This document shows positions 7,796 to 16,126 of a stretch of DNA of 64,000 nt, piece after piece. The notes beneath the pieces were generated by a model, which saw only the letters and a program-made list of their open reading frames with translations, had not been told where the DNA came from and ran no database searches. Position numbers and translations under genes: made by a program. Numbering within the stretch: the stretch's first letter is position 1; each line of letters starts with the position of its first letter. This stretch comes from Ornithinimicrobium humiphilum (GTDB lineage: Bacteria > Actinomycetota > Actinomycetes > Actinomycetales > Dermatophilaceae). The DNA lies in contig NZ_VFPU01000002.1 of assembly GCF_006716885.1 (NCBI RefSeq), forward strand, positions 255,386 to 319,385, given 5' to 3'.

Positions 7796-8425
7796 TCAGC
7801 CGACCTTGACGACCTGCGTGCCGGCGAGATTGTCGTGCCAGCCCTTGCGGCCGGCGGTGTCGGAGTTGATGCCGAGGGCGATCGTGACGACCGCGGCGAT
7901 CTGGGCCAGCGAGGCGATCACCGGGCCGATGAACGGCACGACCGAGATGAGGCTGGCGGCGAGGTAGACGTTGCGCTTCACGGCCTGCTCCATCGAGGGC
8001 CGACCGCCGGCGGCGTCGCGGGTCTCCAGCTTCATGATCATCTTGCCGATGGTCTGCCCGCGGGTGGACTCGAGATAGGCGAAGTAGCCCAGCGAGATCG
8101 CGACGGAGAGCACCGCGCTGATCAGGCTCTGGAAGAACGTCAGCCCGTTGCCGAAGAGGCCGCCGCCCCCGCCCAGGACCGACCCGATGATGATCGTCGT
8201 CACCAGCACCATGTTGACGGCGCCGATGATCACGTGATCGATGAGTCGGGCCAGGAAGCGGTCCATCAGCTCGGCGGGGCGGCCGACGCCCGGCGCCGGG
8301 GAGAACTGCGAGCCGGTCGGCGGTGCGGGTGCCGGCTGCCAGCCGCTGGGAGGCGGCGGCGTCGGTGCGCCGTAGCCCGGCGTCGGATCGCCGGGAGTCG
8401 ACTGCGGCGTGGTCGGTTCGGTCAT
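7796..8425 (-). CDS. RDD-family membrane protein
   Basis: This 209-residue protein has a Pro-rich N-terminus (~1-60) and then an RDD domain. The first helix carries Arg and Asp (DRFLARLIDHVIIGAV), followed by a Gly-rich loop, a second helix (FFQSLISAVLSVAISLGYF) and a third (LISVVPFIGPVIASLAQIA). TIGKMIMKLE matches the conserved loop of the family. I chose the ATG at 8425, preceded by AAGGGG, over a longer frame reaching 8602 that has Arg-rich shadow composition. Its role is unknown. It has its own terminator at 7742-7772. Confidence 0.85.
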   Translation of the reverse strand: MTEPTTPQSTPGDPTPGYGAPTPPPPSGWQPAPAPPTGSQFSPAPGVGRPAELMDRFLARLIDHVIIGAVNMVLVTTIIIGSVLGGGGGLFGNGLTFFQSLISAVLSVAISLGYFAYLESTRGQTIGKMIMKLETRDAAGGRPSMEQAVKRNVYLAASLISVVPFIGPVIASLAQIAAVVTIALGINSDTAGRKGWHDNLAGTQVVKVG

Positions 8426-8570
8426 CGGACATACCCCTTGTGCTCGGTGCGTCGGCCCGCCGCGGCGTCCACGGTGACGCCCCCGGCCCCGGCGCCCCCA
8501 TCGACGCAGGTCAGGCCACCGGCACCCTAGCGAGGTTCGGCCGGGCTGGGAAGGGCCCGGGCGGCCGCCC

Positions 8571-9563
8571 TCACACCGGCAGGTATGCCGTGCCGCGCGC
8601 ATCCGCGCTCAGCCGCACCCGCTCCCCCGCCTCGTGGGACGGGTCGTCGCCGAGAGCACCGACCGGCCCGACCCCGTCGACATCGACCGTCAGCAGCACC
8701 GAGTCGGAGGTCGTCACGGCCCGCGACACCGTCCCCGAGAGGGCACCGGAGGGGTCGACCCGCAGGGCGCTGCGCCGCAGCGCCACCGTCCCGTCGCGAG
8801 GCCCGGCCCCACCCGCCGCCGACATCACCCGGTCGGCCGACGCCCCCTCGAGGAACGTGCCATAGCCGATGAAAGAGGCGACCTCGCGGGAGACCGGCGC
8901 ACGCCATACCTGCGCGGTGTCGCCCTCCTGGGCGATGCGGCCGTCGAGCATGACCGCCATCCGGTCGGCGACGGTGAAGGCCTCGTCGTGGTCGTGGGTG
9001 ACCATGACCGCGGTGGTGCCGGTCTCGACGAGGATCTCGCGCAGGTCGCCGGCGAGCCGGTCGCGCAGCGAGCGGTCGAGCGCCGAGAGCGGCTCGTCGA
9101 GCAGGAGCAGGGCGGGGTCGGCCGCGAGCGAACGGGCGAGCGCGACGCGCTGCTGCTCGCCGCCGGAGAGGGTGGGGGTGCGGCGCGGGCCGTAGCCGGG
9201 CAGTCCGACGAGCTCGAGCAGCTCGGCGACCCGGCGCTCCCGCTCGGCCCGGCCGACGCGGCGCAGGCGCAGCGGGTAGGCGATGTTGTCGGCGACCGTC
9301 GCGTGGGCGAAGAGCTGGCCGTCCTGGAACATCAGCGCGAAGCCGCGCTCGTGGGTGGGCACGCCGGCGAGGTCGCGCCCGCCCCAGGTGAGGGTGCCGG
9401 CGGCGAGCGGCTCGAGGCCGGCGATCGCGCGCAGCAGGGTCGACTTGCCGCACCCGGAGGGCCCGAGCACCGCGAGCACCGAGCCCTCCTCCAGGGTCAG
9501 CGAGACGCGGTCGACCGCGGTCTTGGCGCCGAAGCGCACCGTCACGTCCGTCAGTTGCAGCAT
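8571..9563 (-). CDS. thiQ: thiamine ABC transporter ATP-binding protein
   Basis: This 330-residue ABC ATPase has Walker A GPSGCGKST (~34-42), a Q-loop in FQDGQL, the signature LSGGEQQR, Walker B LLLLDEP and the switch His in VTHDHDEA. A C-terminal TOBE-like extension (~235-330) is longer than in E. coli ThiQ, as in the Pot/Fut-type importers. It starts ten bases after the permease stop, so both are one operon. TPP riboswitches stand before both the permease and the binding-protein genes, which makes thiamine or a phosphate ester the likely substrate. The motifs alone do not distinguish it from iron or polyamine transporters. Confidence 0.85.
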   Translation of the reverse strand: MLQLTDVTVRFGAKTAVDRVSLTLEEGSVLAVLGPSGCGKSTLLRAIAGLEPLAAGTLTWGGRDLAGVPTHERGFALMFQDGQLFAHATVADNIAYPLRLRRVGRAERERRVAELLELVGLPGYGPRRTPTLSGGEQQRVALARSLAADPALLLLDEPLSALDRSLRDRLAGDLREILVETGTTAVMVTHDHDEAFTVADRMAVMLDGRIAQEGDTAQVWRAPVSREVASFIGYGTFLEGASADRVMSAAGGAGPRDGTVALRRSALRVDPSGALSGTVSRAVTTSDSVLLTVDVDGVGPVGALGDDPSHEAGERVRLSADARGTAYLPV

Positions 9564-9573
9564 CTGGTCCTCC

Positions 9574-11283
9574 TCAGAACGTCCCGACCGAGCCCACGCG
9601 CAGGCGTTCGACGACGCCCATGACCGTGACGGTCACGAGCGCGAGGATGACGCTGGCGGCGAGGGCCATGCCCAGGTGCTCGGCACCGGGGCGGGAGATG
9701 AGCTGGTAGATCACGACCGGCACGGTGGGCCGGTCGGGGCGGGCCAGGAAGGCGGTCGCCCCGAACTCGCCCAGCGCCACCGCGAAGGCGAAGCCGGTGG
9801 CGGCCAGCAGCGGCCGCGCCAGCACCGGCGCCTCGGCGGTCCACGCCGCCCGCCACGGGCCGGCGCCGAGGGCGGAGGCGGCCTCGCGCTGGCGGGGGTC
9901 GACCGAGCGCAGCACCGGGGCGAGGGTGCGCACCACGAGCGGTAGCGCGACCATCGCCTGCGCGATCGGCACCAGGATCGGCGAGGAGCGCAGGTCCAGC
10001 GGCGGCCGGTCGAGGGTGATGAGGAAGCCGAAGCCGACGGTCACCGCCGAGATGCCCAGCGGCAGCATGAACGCCCCGTCCAGCGTCGAGACCACTCCCG
10101 ACCACCAGCGGGAGCGCGGCCGGCGGGAGACGACGAGGGCGACGATCACCCCGAGCACCATCGCGAGCACGGTGGCGTCGACGGCGGCGCGCAGCGAGTT
10201 GGCGACCGCCTCGGTCACGCTGACCCGCAGCACCGGGGTCGAGTCGGGGTCGGCGAGGGCGCGGTAGTTGGCCAGCGTCCAGGCCCCGCCCCGCCGCAGC
10301 GAGCGGACGACGAGGGTGCCGACCGGCAGCAGCACGAAGACGACCGCGACACCCGTCATGACCAGGGCGGGTATGTCGTGCCGCCGGGGGCGGCGGGCGG
10401 CCGCGCGGGCGCCGACCCGTTTGAGGCTCTGCTCGCGGGAGCGGCGGGTGCGGGCCGCCAGCGTCAGCAGCACGACGACCGCGACGAGCTGGAGCACCGA
10501 GAGCACCGCGGCACCCTGCAGGTCGAGGAACTGCGTGGTCAGCAGGTAGATCTCGGTCTCGACGGTGCCGTAGCGCAGGCCGCCGAGGGTGAGCACCACC
10601 CCGAACGCCGTGGAGCAGAAGAGGAAGACGAGGGTGGCCGCCGACACCACGGCCGGCGCGAGGGCCGGGAGGGTGACGGTGCGCCATACCTGCCAGGGCG
10701 AGGCGCCCAGGGCGGCGGCGGACTCCTCGGCCCGCCGGTCCAGCCCCTCCCACAGCCCGCCGACGGTGCGCACGACGACGGCGAGGTTGAAGAAGACGAA
10801 GGCGAGCAGGATCGGCACCCAGGTGCCGTCCCAGCCGAGGGCGCCGAGCGGGCCGCCCTTGGACAGCAGCGAGCGGAACATCACGCCGACGACGACGGTC
10901 GGCAGCACGAACGGCATGACGACGACCGCACGCAGCAGCCCGCGGCCGGGGAAGCGCAGCCGGTAGAGCGCGAAGGCGACCGGCAGCCCCAGCACGAGGG
11001 TGAGGACGGTGCCGGCGGCGGCGCTCCACAGCGTGAACCACAGCACCCGCAGCGTGCGGGCGCGGCCGAGCACGTCGGGGACGCCGGAGAGGTCGAGGCT
11101 GCCGTCGGGCAGGAACCCGCGGGCGAGCATGCCGCCGACGGGCAGCACGAAGAAGACCGCCAGGAAGGCCAGCGGCACCAGGGCCGCCGCGCCCAGCGCG
11201 AGGCCGGGCCCGGTCAGGTATGCCGTCCGCCGGGGGCGGGTGGTGGGTGCAGGCGTCGGGTGCGACGCCGCGGGCAGTGTCAT
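9574..11283 (-). CDS. thiP: thiamine ABC transporter fused permease
   Basis: This 569-residue permease carries two fused membrane-spanning modules of about six helices each, as in ThiP and FbpB/AfuB. Each module has an EAA loop contacting the ATPase (EESAAALGASPWQVWRTV near residue 190 and REAASALGAGPWRAAWTA near 470). A basic linker (RRSREQSLKRVGARAAARR) joins the halves. The ATG at 11283 lies only four bases after the end of a TPP aptamer whose 3' strand contains the only plausible Shine-Dalgarno, so thiamine pyrophosphate should block translation directly. It is followed by thiQ. Confidence 0.85.
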   Translation of the reverse strand: MTLPAASHPTPAPTTRPRRTAYLTGPGLALGAAALVPLAFLAVFFVLPVGGMLARGFLPDGSLDLSGVPDVLGRARTLRVLWFTLWSAAAGTVLTLVLGLPVAFALYRLRFPGRGLLRAVVVMPFVLPTVVVGVMFRSLLSKGGPLGALGWDGTWVPILLAFVFFNLAVVVRTVGGLWEGLDRRAEESAAALGASPWQVWRTVTLPALAPAVVSAATLVFLFCSTAFGVVLTLGGLRYGTVETEIYLLTTQFLDLQGAAVLSVLQLVAVVVLLTLAARTRRSREQSLKRVGARAAARRPRRHDIPALVMTGVAVVFVLLPVGTLVVRSLRRGGAWTLANYRALADPDSTPVLRVSVTEAVANSLRAAVDATVLAMVLGVIVALVVSRRPRSRWWSGVVSTLDGAFMLPLGISAVTVGFGFLITLDRPPLDLRSSPILVPIAQAMVALPLVVRTLAPVLRSVDPRQREAASALGAGPWRAAWTAEAPVLARPLLAATGFAFAVALGEFGATAFLARPDRPTVPVVIYQLISRPGAEHLGMALAASVILALVTVTVMGVVERLRVGSVGTF

Positions 11284-11287
11284 GCGC

Positions 11288-11372
11288 GACTTCCTTCGCC
11301 GGTGCTAGCCGGAGCAGGTTCGGAGGGTCTGCGGTCGAGCCGCACTCTCAGCGCCGGAGCGCTCCCCTGTCG
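11288..11372 (-). promoter_or_regulatory. TPP riboswitch, copy 2 (before thiP)
   Basis: Read on the minus strand, the element has the THI-box landmarks in order: ACAGGGGAGC, CTGAGAGTGCGG, GACCCTCCGAACCTG and AGCACCGGCGAAGGAAG. The last segment also supplies the Shine-Dalgarno (AAGGAA, near 11295-11290) of the permease start at 11283. This indicates control of translation initiation by occlusion within the P1/junction region, without a separate expression platform. Confidence 0.93.
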
Positions 11373-11405
11373 TTGGTCACGACCACCCTACGTCGCGCGG
11401 GCGCC

Positions 11406-11513
11406 TCAGCCGAACTCGGCGTCGACCTCCACCGCATGGGTCGGGCACAGCAAGCTGCCGCCGTACTGCACGACGGCATCGCCGTCGCAGCCGTGAACGA
11501 TGCACCGTTGCAT
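11406..11513 (-). CDS. 35-residue Cys/His-rich small protein
   Basis: The ORF starts at ATG 11513, preceded by CAGGAGAGG at good spacing, and ends 34 bases before the second TPP aptamer. The peptide has a C-x4-C pair (Cys4, Cys9), a His between them and a LCPTH motif near residue 23. This resembles half of a zinc ribbon or a small metal-binding knuckle. Its neighbours are thiB upstream and thiP downstream on the same strand. I do not recognise a family. It could be a real micro-protein of the thiamine operon or an unrelated insert. The cysteine pattern and ribosome site make chance less likely. Confidence 0.55.
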   Translation of the reverse strand: MQRCIVHGCDGDAVVQYGGSLLCPTHAVEVDAEFG

Positions 11514-11640
11514 TGGTCGCCTCTCCTGGTCCTCCCCCGAGCACCTCGACCGTAGGATCGAAGTTAGAGGGCGCCTAGGGCCTTTGGACCTAGGACAGGG
11601 CCCAAATCGGCGAAGTTGGGACCGGAGTGGCTGGAGGGGC

Positions 11641-12801
11641 TCAGCCGGTGGCGATGTCCGCCCATTCGCGCAGCCAGTTCTCCCGCTCGGCCTCGATCTG
11701 GCGGGGCGGCACGCTGATCGGCTGCTCGGCCAGCGGCGCCCACTGGGCCCACAGCTCGGGGAGGACAACCTGGTCGTCCACGGGATACATGAACATGTTG
11801 TCCGGTATGGCGGCCTGGACCTCGGGGCTGACCAGCCAGTCGACGACGGCTTCGGCGCCTGCCGGGTTGGCGGCACCCTCGAGGACCCCGGCGTATTCGA
11901 CCTGGCGGAAGCAGGTGTCGAGCAGGGCACTCGTCGTCGGCTGCCAGTAACCCTCGGGGATCGTGAAGGGCGGGCTGGAGGCGTAGGAAAGGACGATCGG
12001 CCGGTCACCGTCGCCGCCACCGGCGGTGAAGTCGACGGTGTAGGCGTCGGTCCATCCGCTGGTCACCTTGGCCCCGTTGGCCATGAGGTCCTCCCAGTAG
12101 CCCTGCCACTCACCTGGACCGAACTCACCGATGGTGGCGAGGAGGAAGGCCATGCCGGGGCTGGAGGTGGTTGCCCCCGGGGTGACGAAGAGGTCCTTGT
12201 ATTCCGGCTTCGTGAGGTCGAAGAGCGAGGTGGGCGGGGCGATGCCGTTGTTGGCGAACCAGACGTTGTCGACGTTGACGCAGACGTCGCCGTAGTCCAC
12301 CGGGGTCAGCCGGTCCCACGCACCCTCGACTAGATGCTCCTCCGCGGACTCAGGCAGGCCGTCCGAGGTGTAGGAGGCGAGGACGCCCTCACTGACGGCA
12401 CGGCTGGCGAATGTGGTGTCGATGCCGAAGACGGCGTCAGCGACCGGGTTGCCCGCCGTCAGCACGAGCTGGTTGGTGAGCTCGCCGGCGTCACCGGACT
12501 GCTGGATCTGCAGGTCGTAGCCGGACTCGGCCTCGAACTGAGCGACCAGCTCGTCCGGCAGGTTGAAGGAGTCGTGCGTGACGAGCACGACGGTGCCGGG
12601 GTCGCTCGGCGGCTCGGCCGGCTCGCTGGTCTCCTCGGTGTCGTCCGGCACCGAGCTCGGCTCCGCGCTGTCCTCGCCCTGAGTGGCCGTGACGCTGGGC
12701 GAGGGGGTCTCGTCATCGCCTCCACCGGTGAGGGAGCAGGCACTCAGCGGCAGCGCGAGAACGGCTACCGCGGCAAGGGCACGGGTGGTGGATCGGGGCA
12801 T
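11641..12801 (-). CDS. thiB: thiamine ABC transporter substrate-binding lipoprotein
   Basis: This 386-residue protein has a lipoprotein signal peptide with lipobox LSAC (Cys ~23), a Ser/Thr/Glu/Pro-rich linker to ~75 and then a type II periplasmic-binding fold. It starts VVLVTHDSFNLPDELV and contains FGIDTTFASRA, then GDVCVNVDNVWF, typical of the thiamine-binding ThiB/TbpA branch. AACGAGGAGAC before the ATG at 12801 supports this start. The frame is open much further upstream, but that part covers the riboswitch. It should deliver thiamine to the permease and ATPase encoded downstream. Confidence 0.9.
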   Translation of the reverse strand: MPRSTTRALAAVAVLALPLSACSLTGGGDDETPSPSVTATQGEDSAEPSSVPDDTEETSEPAEPPSDPGTVVLVTHDSFNLPDELVAQFEAESGYDLQIQQSGDAGELTNQLVLTAGNPVADAVFGIDTTFASRAVSEGVLASYTSDGLPESAEEHLVEGAWDRLTPVDYGDVCVNVDNVWFANNGIAPPTSLFDLTKPEYKDLFVTPGATTSSPGMAFLLATIGEFGPGEWQGYWEDLMANGAKVTSGWTDAYTVDFTAGGGDGDRPIVLSYASSPPFTIPEGYWQPTTSALLDTCFRQVEYAGVLEGAANPAGAEAVVDWLVSPEVQAAIPDNMFMYPVDDQVVLPELWAQWAPLAEQPISVPPRQIEAERENWLREWADIATG

Positions 12802-12815
12802 GTCGTCTCCTCGTT

Positions 12816-12902
12816 GACTTCCTTCGCCGGTGCTAACCGGAGCAGGTTCAAGGGTCTGCGGCACCGCCGCACTCTCAGCGCCCTTGCGGCGCTCCCCTGT
12901 CG
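12816..12902 (-). promoter_or_regulatory. TPP riboswitch, copy 1 (before thiB)
   Basis: The minus strand shows ACAGGGGAGC, CTGAGAGTGCGG, GACCCTTGAACCTG and AGCACCGGCGAAGGAAG in order, the canonical THI-box core. The aptamer ends 14 bases before the thiB ATG. The ribosome site GAGGAG lies just outside it, unlike the second copy. Together they place binding protein and permease under separate TPP control. Confidence 0.95.
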
Positions 12903-12945
12903 TTTCCGCTCTCGACGCTAGCACTGCTGTGGCAGGATCGAAGCC

Positions 12946-13230
12946 ATGGGTACTCTCGCCGCCAAGCTCCTGACCGCCGGCGCCGCCGTGCTGGCGGGCA
13001 TCGTCGCCAAGAAGACCACGGACACCACGTGGAAGTTCGTGACCGGGAGCGCCTCCCCCGAGAACCCTGACGACCCGGACATCGACATCAAGGAGGCCGT
13101 CGCCTTCGCCGTGCTGTCTGGTGTCATCGTCGGACTGGCCCGCATGGTGGCCAACCGGCAGGCCACCAGGCTGGTCGCCAAGGGGAGCGGCAGGTCGCCG
13201 CAGCGTGTGGCAAACGCCACAAACGACTAG
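12946..13230 (+). CDS. DUF4235 small membrane protein
   Basis: This 94-residue protein has two hydrophobic helices (residues ~5-22 and ~45-63) separated by a polar loop with KKTTDTTWKFVTG. That sequence matches the DUF4235 family, widespread in actinobacteria and of unknown function. It is transcribed away from the thiamine operon, and the 44 bases between the riboswitch and its ATG must hold promoter elements for both directions. No strong Shine-Dalgarno is visible, so a short or absent leader is possible. Confidence 0.82.
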   Translation: MGTLAAKLLTAGAAVLAGIVAKKTTDTTWKFVTGSASPENPDDPDIDIKEAVAFAVLSGVIVGLARMVANRQATRLVAKGSGRSPQRVANATND

Positions 13231-13251
13231 GAGCACTTTGTTCTGCTACAG

Positions 13252-13282
13252 CCCATAAGGCATCATGGGGACGTCCCATAAG
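13252..13282. promoter_or_regulatory. CCCAT/ATGGG repeated half-sites before EPS operon
   Basis: CCCATAAG occurs at 13252-13259 and again at 13275-13282, and ATGGG (13265-13269) lies inverted between them. This gives one inverted and one direct repeat of the same half-site, 26 bp before the first exopolysaccharide gene. This looks like an operator for a dimeric regulator. No protein can be assigned. Confidence 0.4.
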
Positions 13283-13307
13283 TCGTGCCACTCGAGGGGA
13301 TTTTGGC

Positions 13308-15155
13308 ATGCCGCAAAATGGTCTGGACCCGTCCACACCCGTTTCCGAATCCAAGTTTGGCCGACGCAGCCCTGCCCGTGAGGCAGTTGTCCGAGGTCTG
13401 TGGATTGCCACCGACAGCGCCTGCTGGGCGGTTGCAGTACTCGTCAGCCTCTTCACCCGCCTGGCCGTCAACCCAGATCTCTTCGCCCAGGCGAATGCCT
13501 GGCTTTCTGCCCTGATCGCGGCAGCCCTGCATGCCGCCGTTGGCATCCTGACGGGGCCGTACATGGTCCGACACATGCGCGGCAGCTTCGACGAGGTCAC
13601 CTCCGTCGTGAAGACAGCCGTGATCGCAGGCGCCCTGTTTGTAGCGGTCGCTTGGGCCACGCCGGCGGACATGCTGTTGCCCCGGTCCGTTGCGGTTCTC
13701 GCACCCGCGCTGGCGATCGTCCTGATGCTGGCCGTCCGGTTCACGGTTCGGACCTACCGCGCACAGCGGATGGCGAAGAACCCGAGTGGCGAGAAGGTCA
13801 TCGTGCTCGGTGCCGGCCTGGCCGGTCGGCGACTCGTGCACAACATGCTGCACGACGACCAGGCGCAATTCACTCCCGTAGCGCTCCTGGACGACGACCG
13901 GTCGAAGCGCCGCCTCAAGATCGAGGGCGTCCGCGTCATGGGAACCCGTCGTGACCTCGCGAGCATCGCGGAAGCCACCAAGGCACGTTACGTCGCCGTC
14001 GCGATCCCGCGCGCCAAGCCCGAACTTCTGCGAGAGATCCAGCAGCAAGCACGCAACCTGGGCCTCCAGATCAAGATGCTCCCCCCGATCGAGGAGTGGA
14101 TGCGCCAGAGCGACCCGAGCTCCACGGACCTCCGCGACCTGAACCTCGAGGACCTGCTCGGCCGGCGGGCCGTCCAGCTCGACCAGCACGCCATCTCGGA
14201 GCACATCACGGGCAAGGTCGTCCTGGTCACCGGCGCGGGCGGCTCGATCGGCTCCGAGCTCTGCAGGCAGATCTCCGCATTCCACCCTGCCCGGCTCGTC
14301 ATGCTCGACCGAGATGAATCTGCACTGCACGCAGCCCAGCTCAGCCTCACGGGGCGAGCGCTCCTCCATGGGGAGGACCTCCTGCTGGCCGACATCCGGA
14401 ACGATGACACCCTGCTCGAGCACTTCACCGAAATCAAGCCTGACGTCGTCTTCCATGCCGCCGCACTCAAGCACCTGAGCCTTCTAGAGCGCTACCCCGC
14501 AGAAGCGTGGAAGACGAACGTCCTTGGCACCCTCAACGTCCTCGACGCGGCGGCTCGCGCGGGAGTGGGGACCTTCGTCAACATCTCGACCGACAAAGCC
14601 GCCAGCCCTACCTCGGTTCTCGGCTACTCCAAGCGAGTTGCCGAAAGACTCACCGCGCACTACGCAGCCACCCAGCCTGGCCGATATGTCTCAGTGCGCT
14701 TCGGCAATGTTCTCGGGTCTCGTGGATCTGTCATTCCCGCTTTCACCGAACAGATCCGGCAGGGTGGCCCAGTCACCGTGACGCACCCAGACGTGGAGCG
14801 CTACTTCATGCTCATTCCGGAAGCCTGTCAGCTCGTGCTACAGGCTGGCGCCATCGGTCGCGACGGCCAAGTGATGGTCCTCGACATGGGTACCCCAGTC
14901 AAGATCGTCGACGTTGCCCGTGAACTAATCGCCCTGTCCGGTAAGCAGATCGAAATTCAGTTCACCGGCCTCCGCCCCGGCGAAAAGCTCACTGAAGTTC
15001 TTTTCACAGACGGCGAGAACCACTTGGAGACTGGGCACCCGCTCATGACCGCGGTGGCTGTCCCTGCAACGAACCCGGGGCACCTGCCCGCATTGCATCA
15101 AGCACGATCCGCCGAGGTTACTCATGCTCTTCGCGCCCACTGTCTAACGTCATGA
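13308..15155 (+). CDS. FlaA1/CapD-type membrane nucleotide-sugar 4,6-dehydratase
   Basis: This 615-residue protein has about four N-terminal membrane helices (~25-145), a CoA-binding-like Rossmann domain beginning VIVLGAGLAGRRL (~165), and the catalytic short-chain dehydrogenase domain beginning VVLVTGAGGSIGSE (~305). Active-site landmarks are STDKAASPT and YSKRVAE (~425-445). The family removes water from UDP-HexNAc to make 4-keto-6-deoxy sugars for polysaccharide assembly. It is the first gene of the cluster, lies behind the CCCAT operator, and GAGGGG precedes its ATG. The next gene overlaps it by four bases. Its GC content is lower than in flanking genes. Confidence 0.9.
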   Translation: MPQNGLDPSTPVSESKFGRRSPAREAVVRGLWIATDSACWAVAVLVSLFTRLAVNPDLFAQANAWLSALIAAALHAAVGILTGPYMVRHMRGSFDEVTSVVKTAVIAGALFVAVAWATPADMLLPRSVAVLAPALAIVLMLAVRFTVRTYRAQRMAKNPSGEKVIVLGAGLAGRRLVHNMLHDDQAQFTPVALLDDDRSKRRLKIEGVRVMGTRRDLASIAEATKARYVAVAIPRAKPELLREIQQQARNLGLQIKMLPPIEEWMRQSDPSSTDLRDLNLEDLLGRRAVQLDQHAISEHITGKVVLVTGAGGSIGSELCRQISAFHPARLVMLDRDESALHAAQLSLTGRALLHGEDLLLADIRNDDTLLEHFTEIKPDVVFHAAALKHLSLLERYPAEAWKTNVLGTLNVLDAAARAGVGTFVNISTDKAASPTSVLGYSKRVAERLTAHYAATQPGRYVSVRFGNVLGSRGSVIPAFTEQIRQGGPVTVTHPDVERYFMLIPEACQLVLQAGAIGRDGQVMVLDMGTPVKIVDVARELIALSGKQIEIQFTGLRPGEKLTEVLFTDGENHLETGHPLMTAVAVPATNPGHLPALHQARSAEVTHALRAHCLTS

Positions 15156-16126
15156 CTTCCGCTCCTCTCCAACGGAATAAGAACGGACGAAGCACGATTG
15201 CGCGGGCAGCGCTTGCGACCACGGCCCTTACTTACCCTCTTCGATATATACTCGAGCGCCGGGGCAGATTGGATGTACCGAACCACCGCTCATCACACAC
15301 CACACCAATCCCGCGAGGGGGCGGACTAGCAGCCTTGGTGGGTGCTGCAGCGGTCGCTGGGTTGACTCGGGTAGCACCGCGCTCTGCTCGCTGTGTGGGC
15401 ATAGCCGCTCTTGGAATCGTCGGTTGGATTGACGATGCTACGGGGCACGTCCCCCAAGCAGTTCGCCTGGCGACCCAAGCAACCACTGGGGCCCTCACGT
15501 TCAGCACTGGCACGTGGGACCGCATTGTGGGAGCTGTAACAACAACCGGCGTCGTCAATGTAGTTAACTTCATGGACGGAATCAACGGAATATCTTCGTT
15601 GACGGCCATAACCTGGGGCTTGAATGCTCTGACCTTGGAGGACGAGAGCGAAGACTTGGGAAGGATCGGGGCTCTAGTCGCCGGCTCGGGCTTGGGCTTC
15701 CTCCCCCACAATGCTCCTAGGGCCCGAATCTTCTTGGGGGACGCGGGCAGTTACGCCCTTGGTGCAGCCATGACAGCCGGCATCCTGAGCTGCGACACGT
15801 GGCCGGCACGTTACCGAGCCGCTGCCCCCCTCATGCTGTATGGGGTCGATGCGGCGCAGGCCATTGTACGTCGCGCCGCCGCCGGAGAACCACTCATGGA
15901 GCCGCACCGTGAGCACATTTACCAAAAGCTCGTAGATGCCGGGTATCCCCACATCGTGGTGGCCGCCCTTCACGCCGCCGGTTCGGCCGGCATCGCGCAC
16001 GCATCCACCAAGAGCGTTAGGACCGCCGCTCTGGGCACCACGCTGTATGTTGGTTGCTATTTAGGCTTAGGCGCTCTCGTTCGCCCAAGGCGCAAAGATT
16101 CATCTGTGAGGGCGGGAGTGCGGTGA
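15152..16126 (+). CDS. WecA/MraY-family undecaprenyl-phosphate sugar-1-P transferase
   Basis: This 324-residue integral membrane protein carries the family motifs in order: DVPNHRSSHTTPIPRGGG (~33-50), the Asp pair in GWIDD (~92), NFMDGINGI (~137-145), LGDAGSYALG (~190) and HREHIYQKL (~250). These bind Mg2+ and the uridine sugar. It should start repeat-unit synthesis by loading a HexNAc-1-phosphate onto undecaprenyl phosphate. The ATGA overlap with the previous gene indicates coupled translation. At 324 residues it is shorter than typical MraY/WecA proteins (~350-360), and the first helices appear reduced. The dehydratase encoded upstream may make its substrate. Confidence 0.88.
   Translation: MTSAPLQRNKNGRSTIARAALATTALTYPLRYILERRGRLDVPNHRSSHTTPIPRGGGLAALVGAAAVAGLTRVAPRSARCVGIAALGIVGWIDDATGHVPQAVRLATQATTGALTFSTGTWDRIVGAVTTTGVVNVVNFMDGINGISSLTAITWGLNALTLEDESEDLGRIGALVAGSGLGFLPHNAPRARIFLGDAGSYALGAAMTAGILSCDTWPARYRAAAPLMLYGVDAAQAIVRRAAAGEPLMEPHREHIYQKLVDAGYPHIVVAALHAAGSAGIAHASTKSVRTAALGTTLYVGCYLGLGALVRPRRKDSSVRAGVR

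Noticed and set aside
11574..11594. Repeated CCTAGG hexamers as a terminator
   Set aside because: Two six-base palindromes nine bases apart, with no extended stem. Too weak to call.
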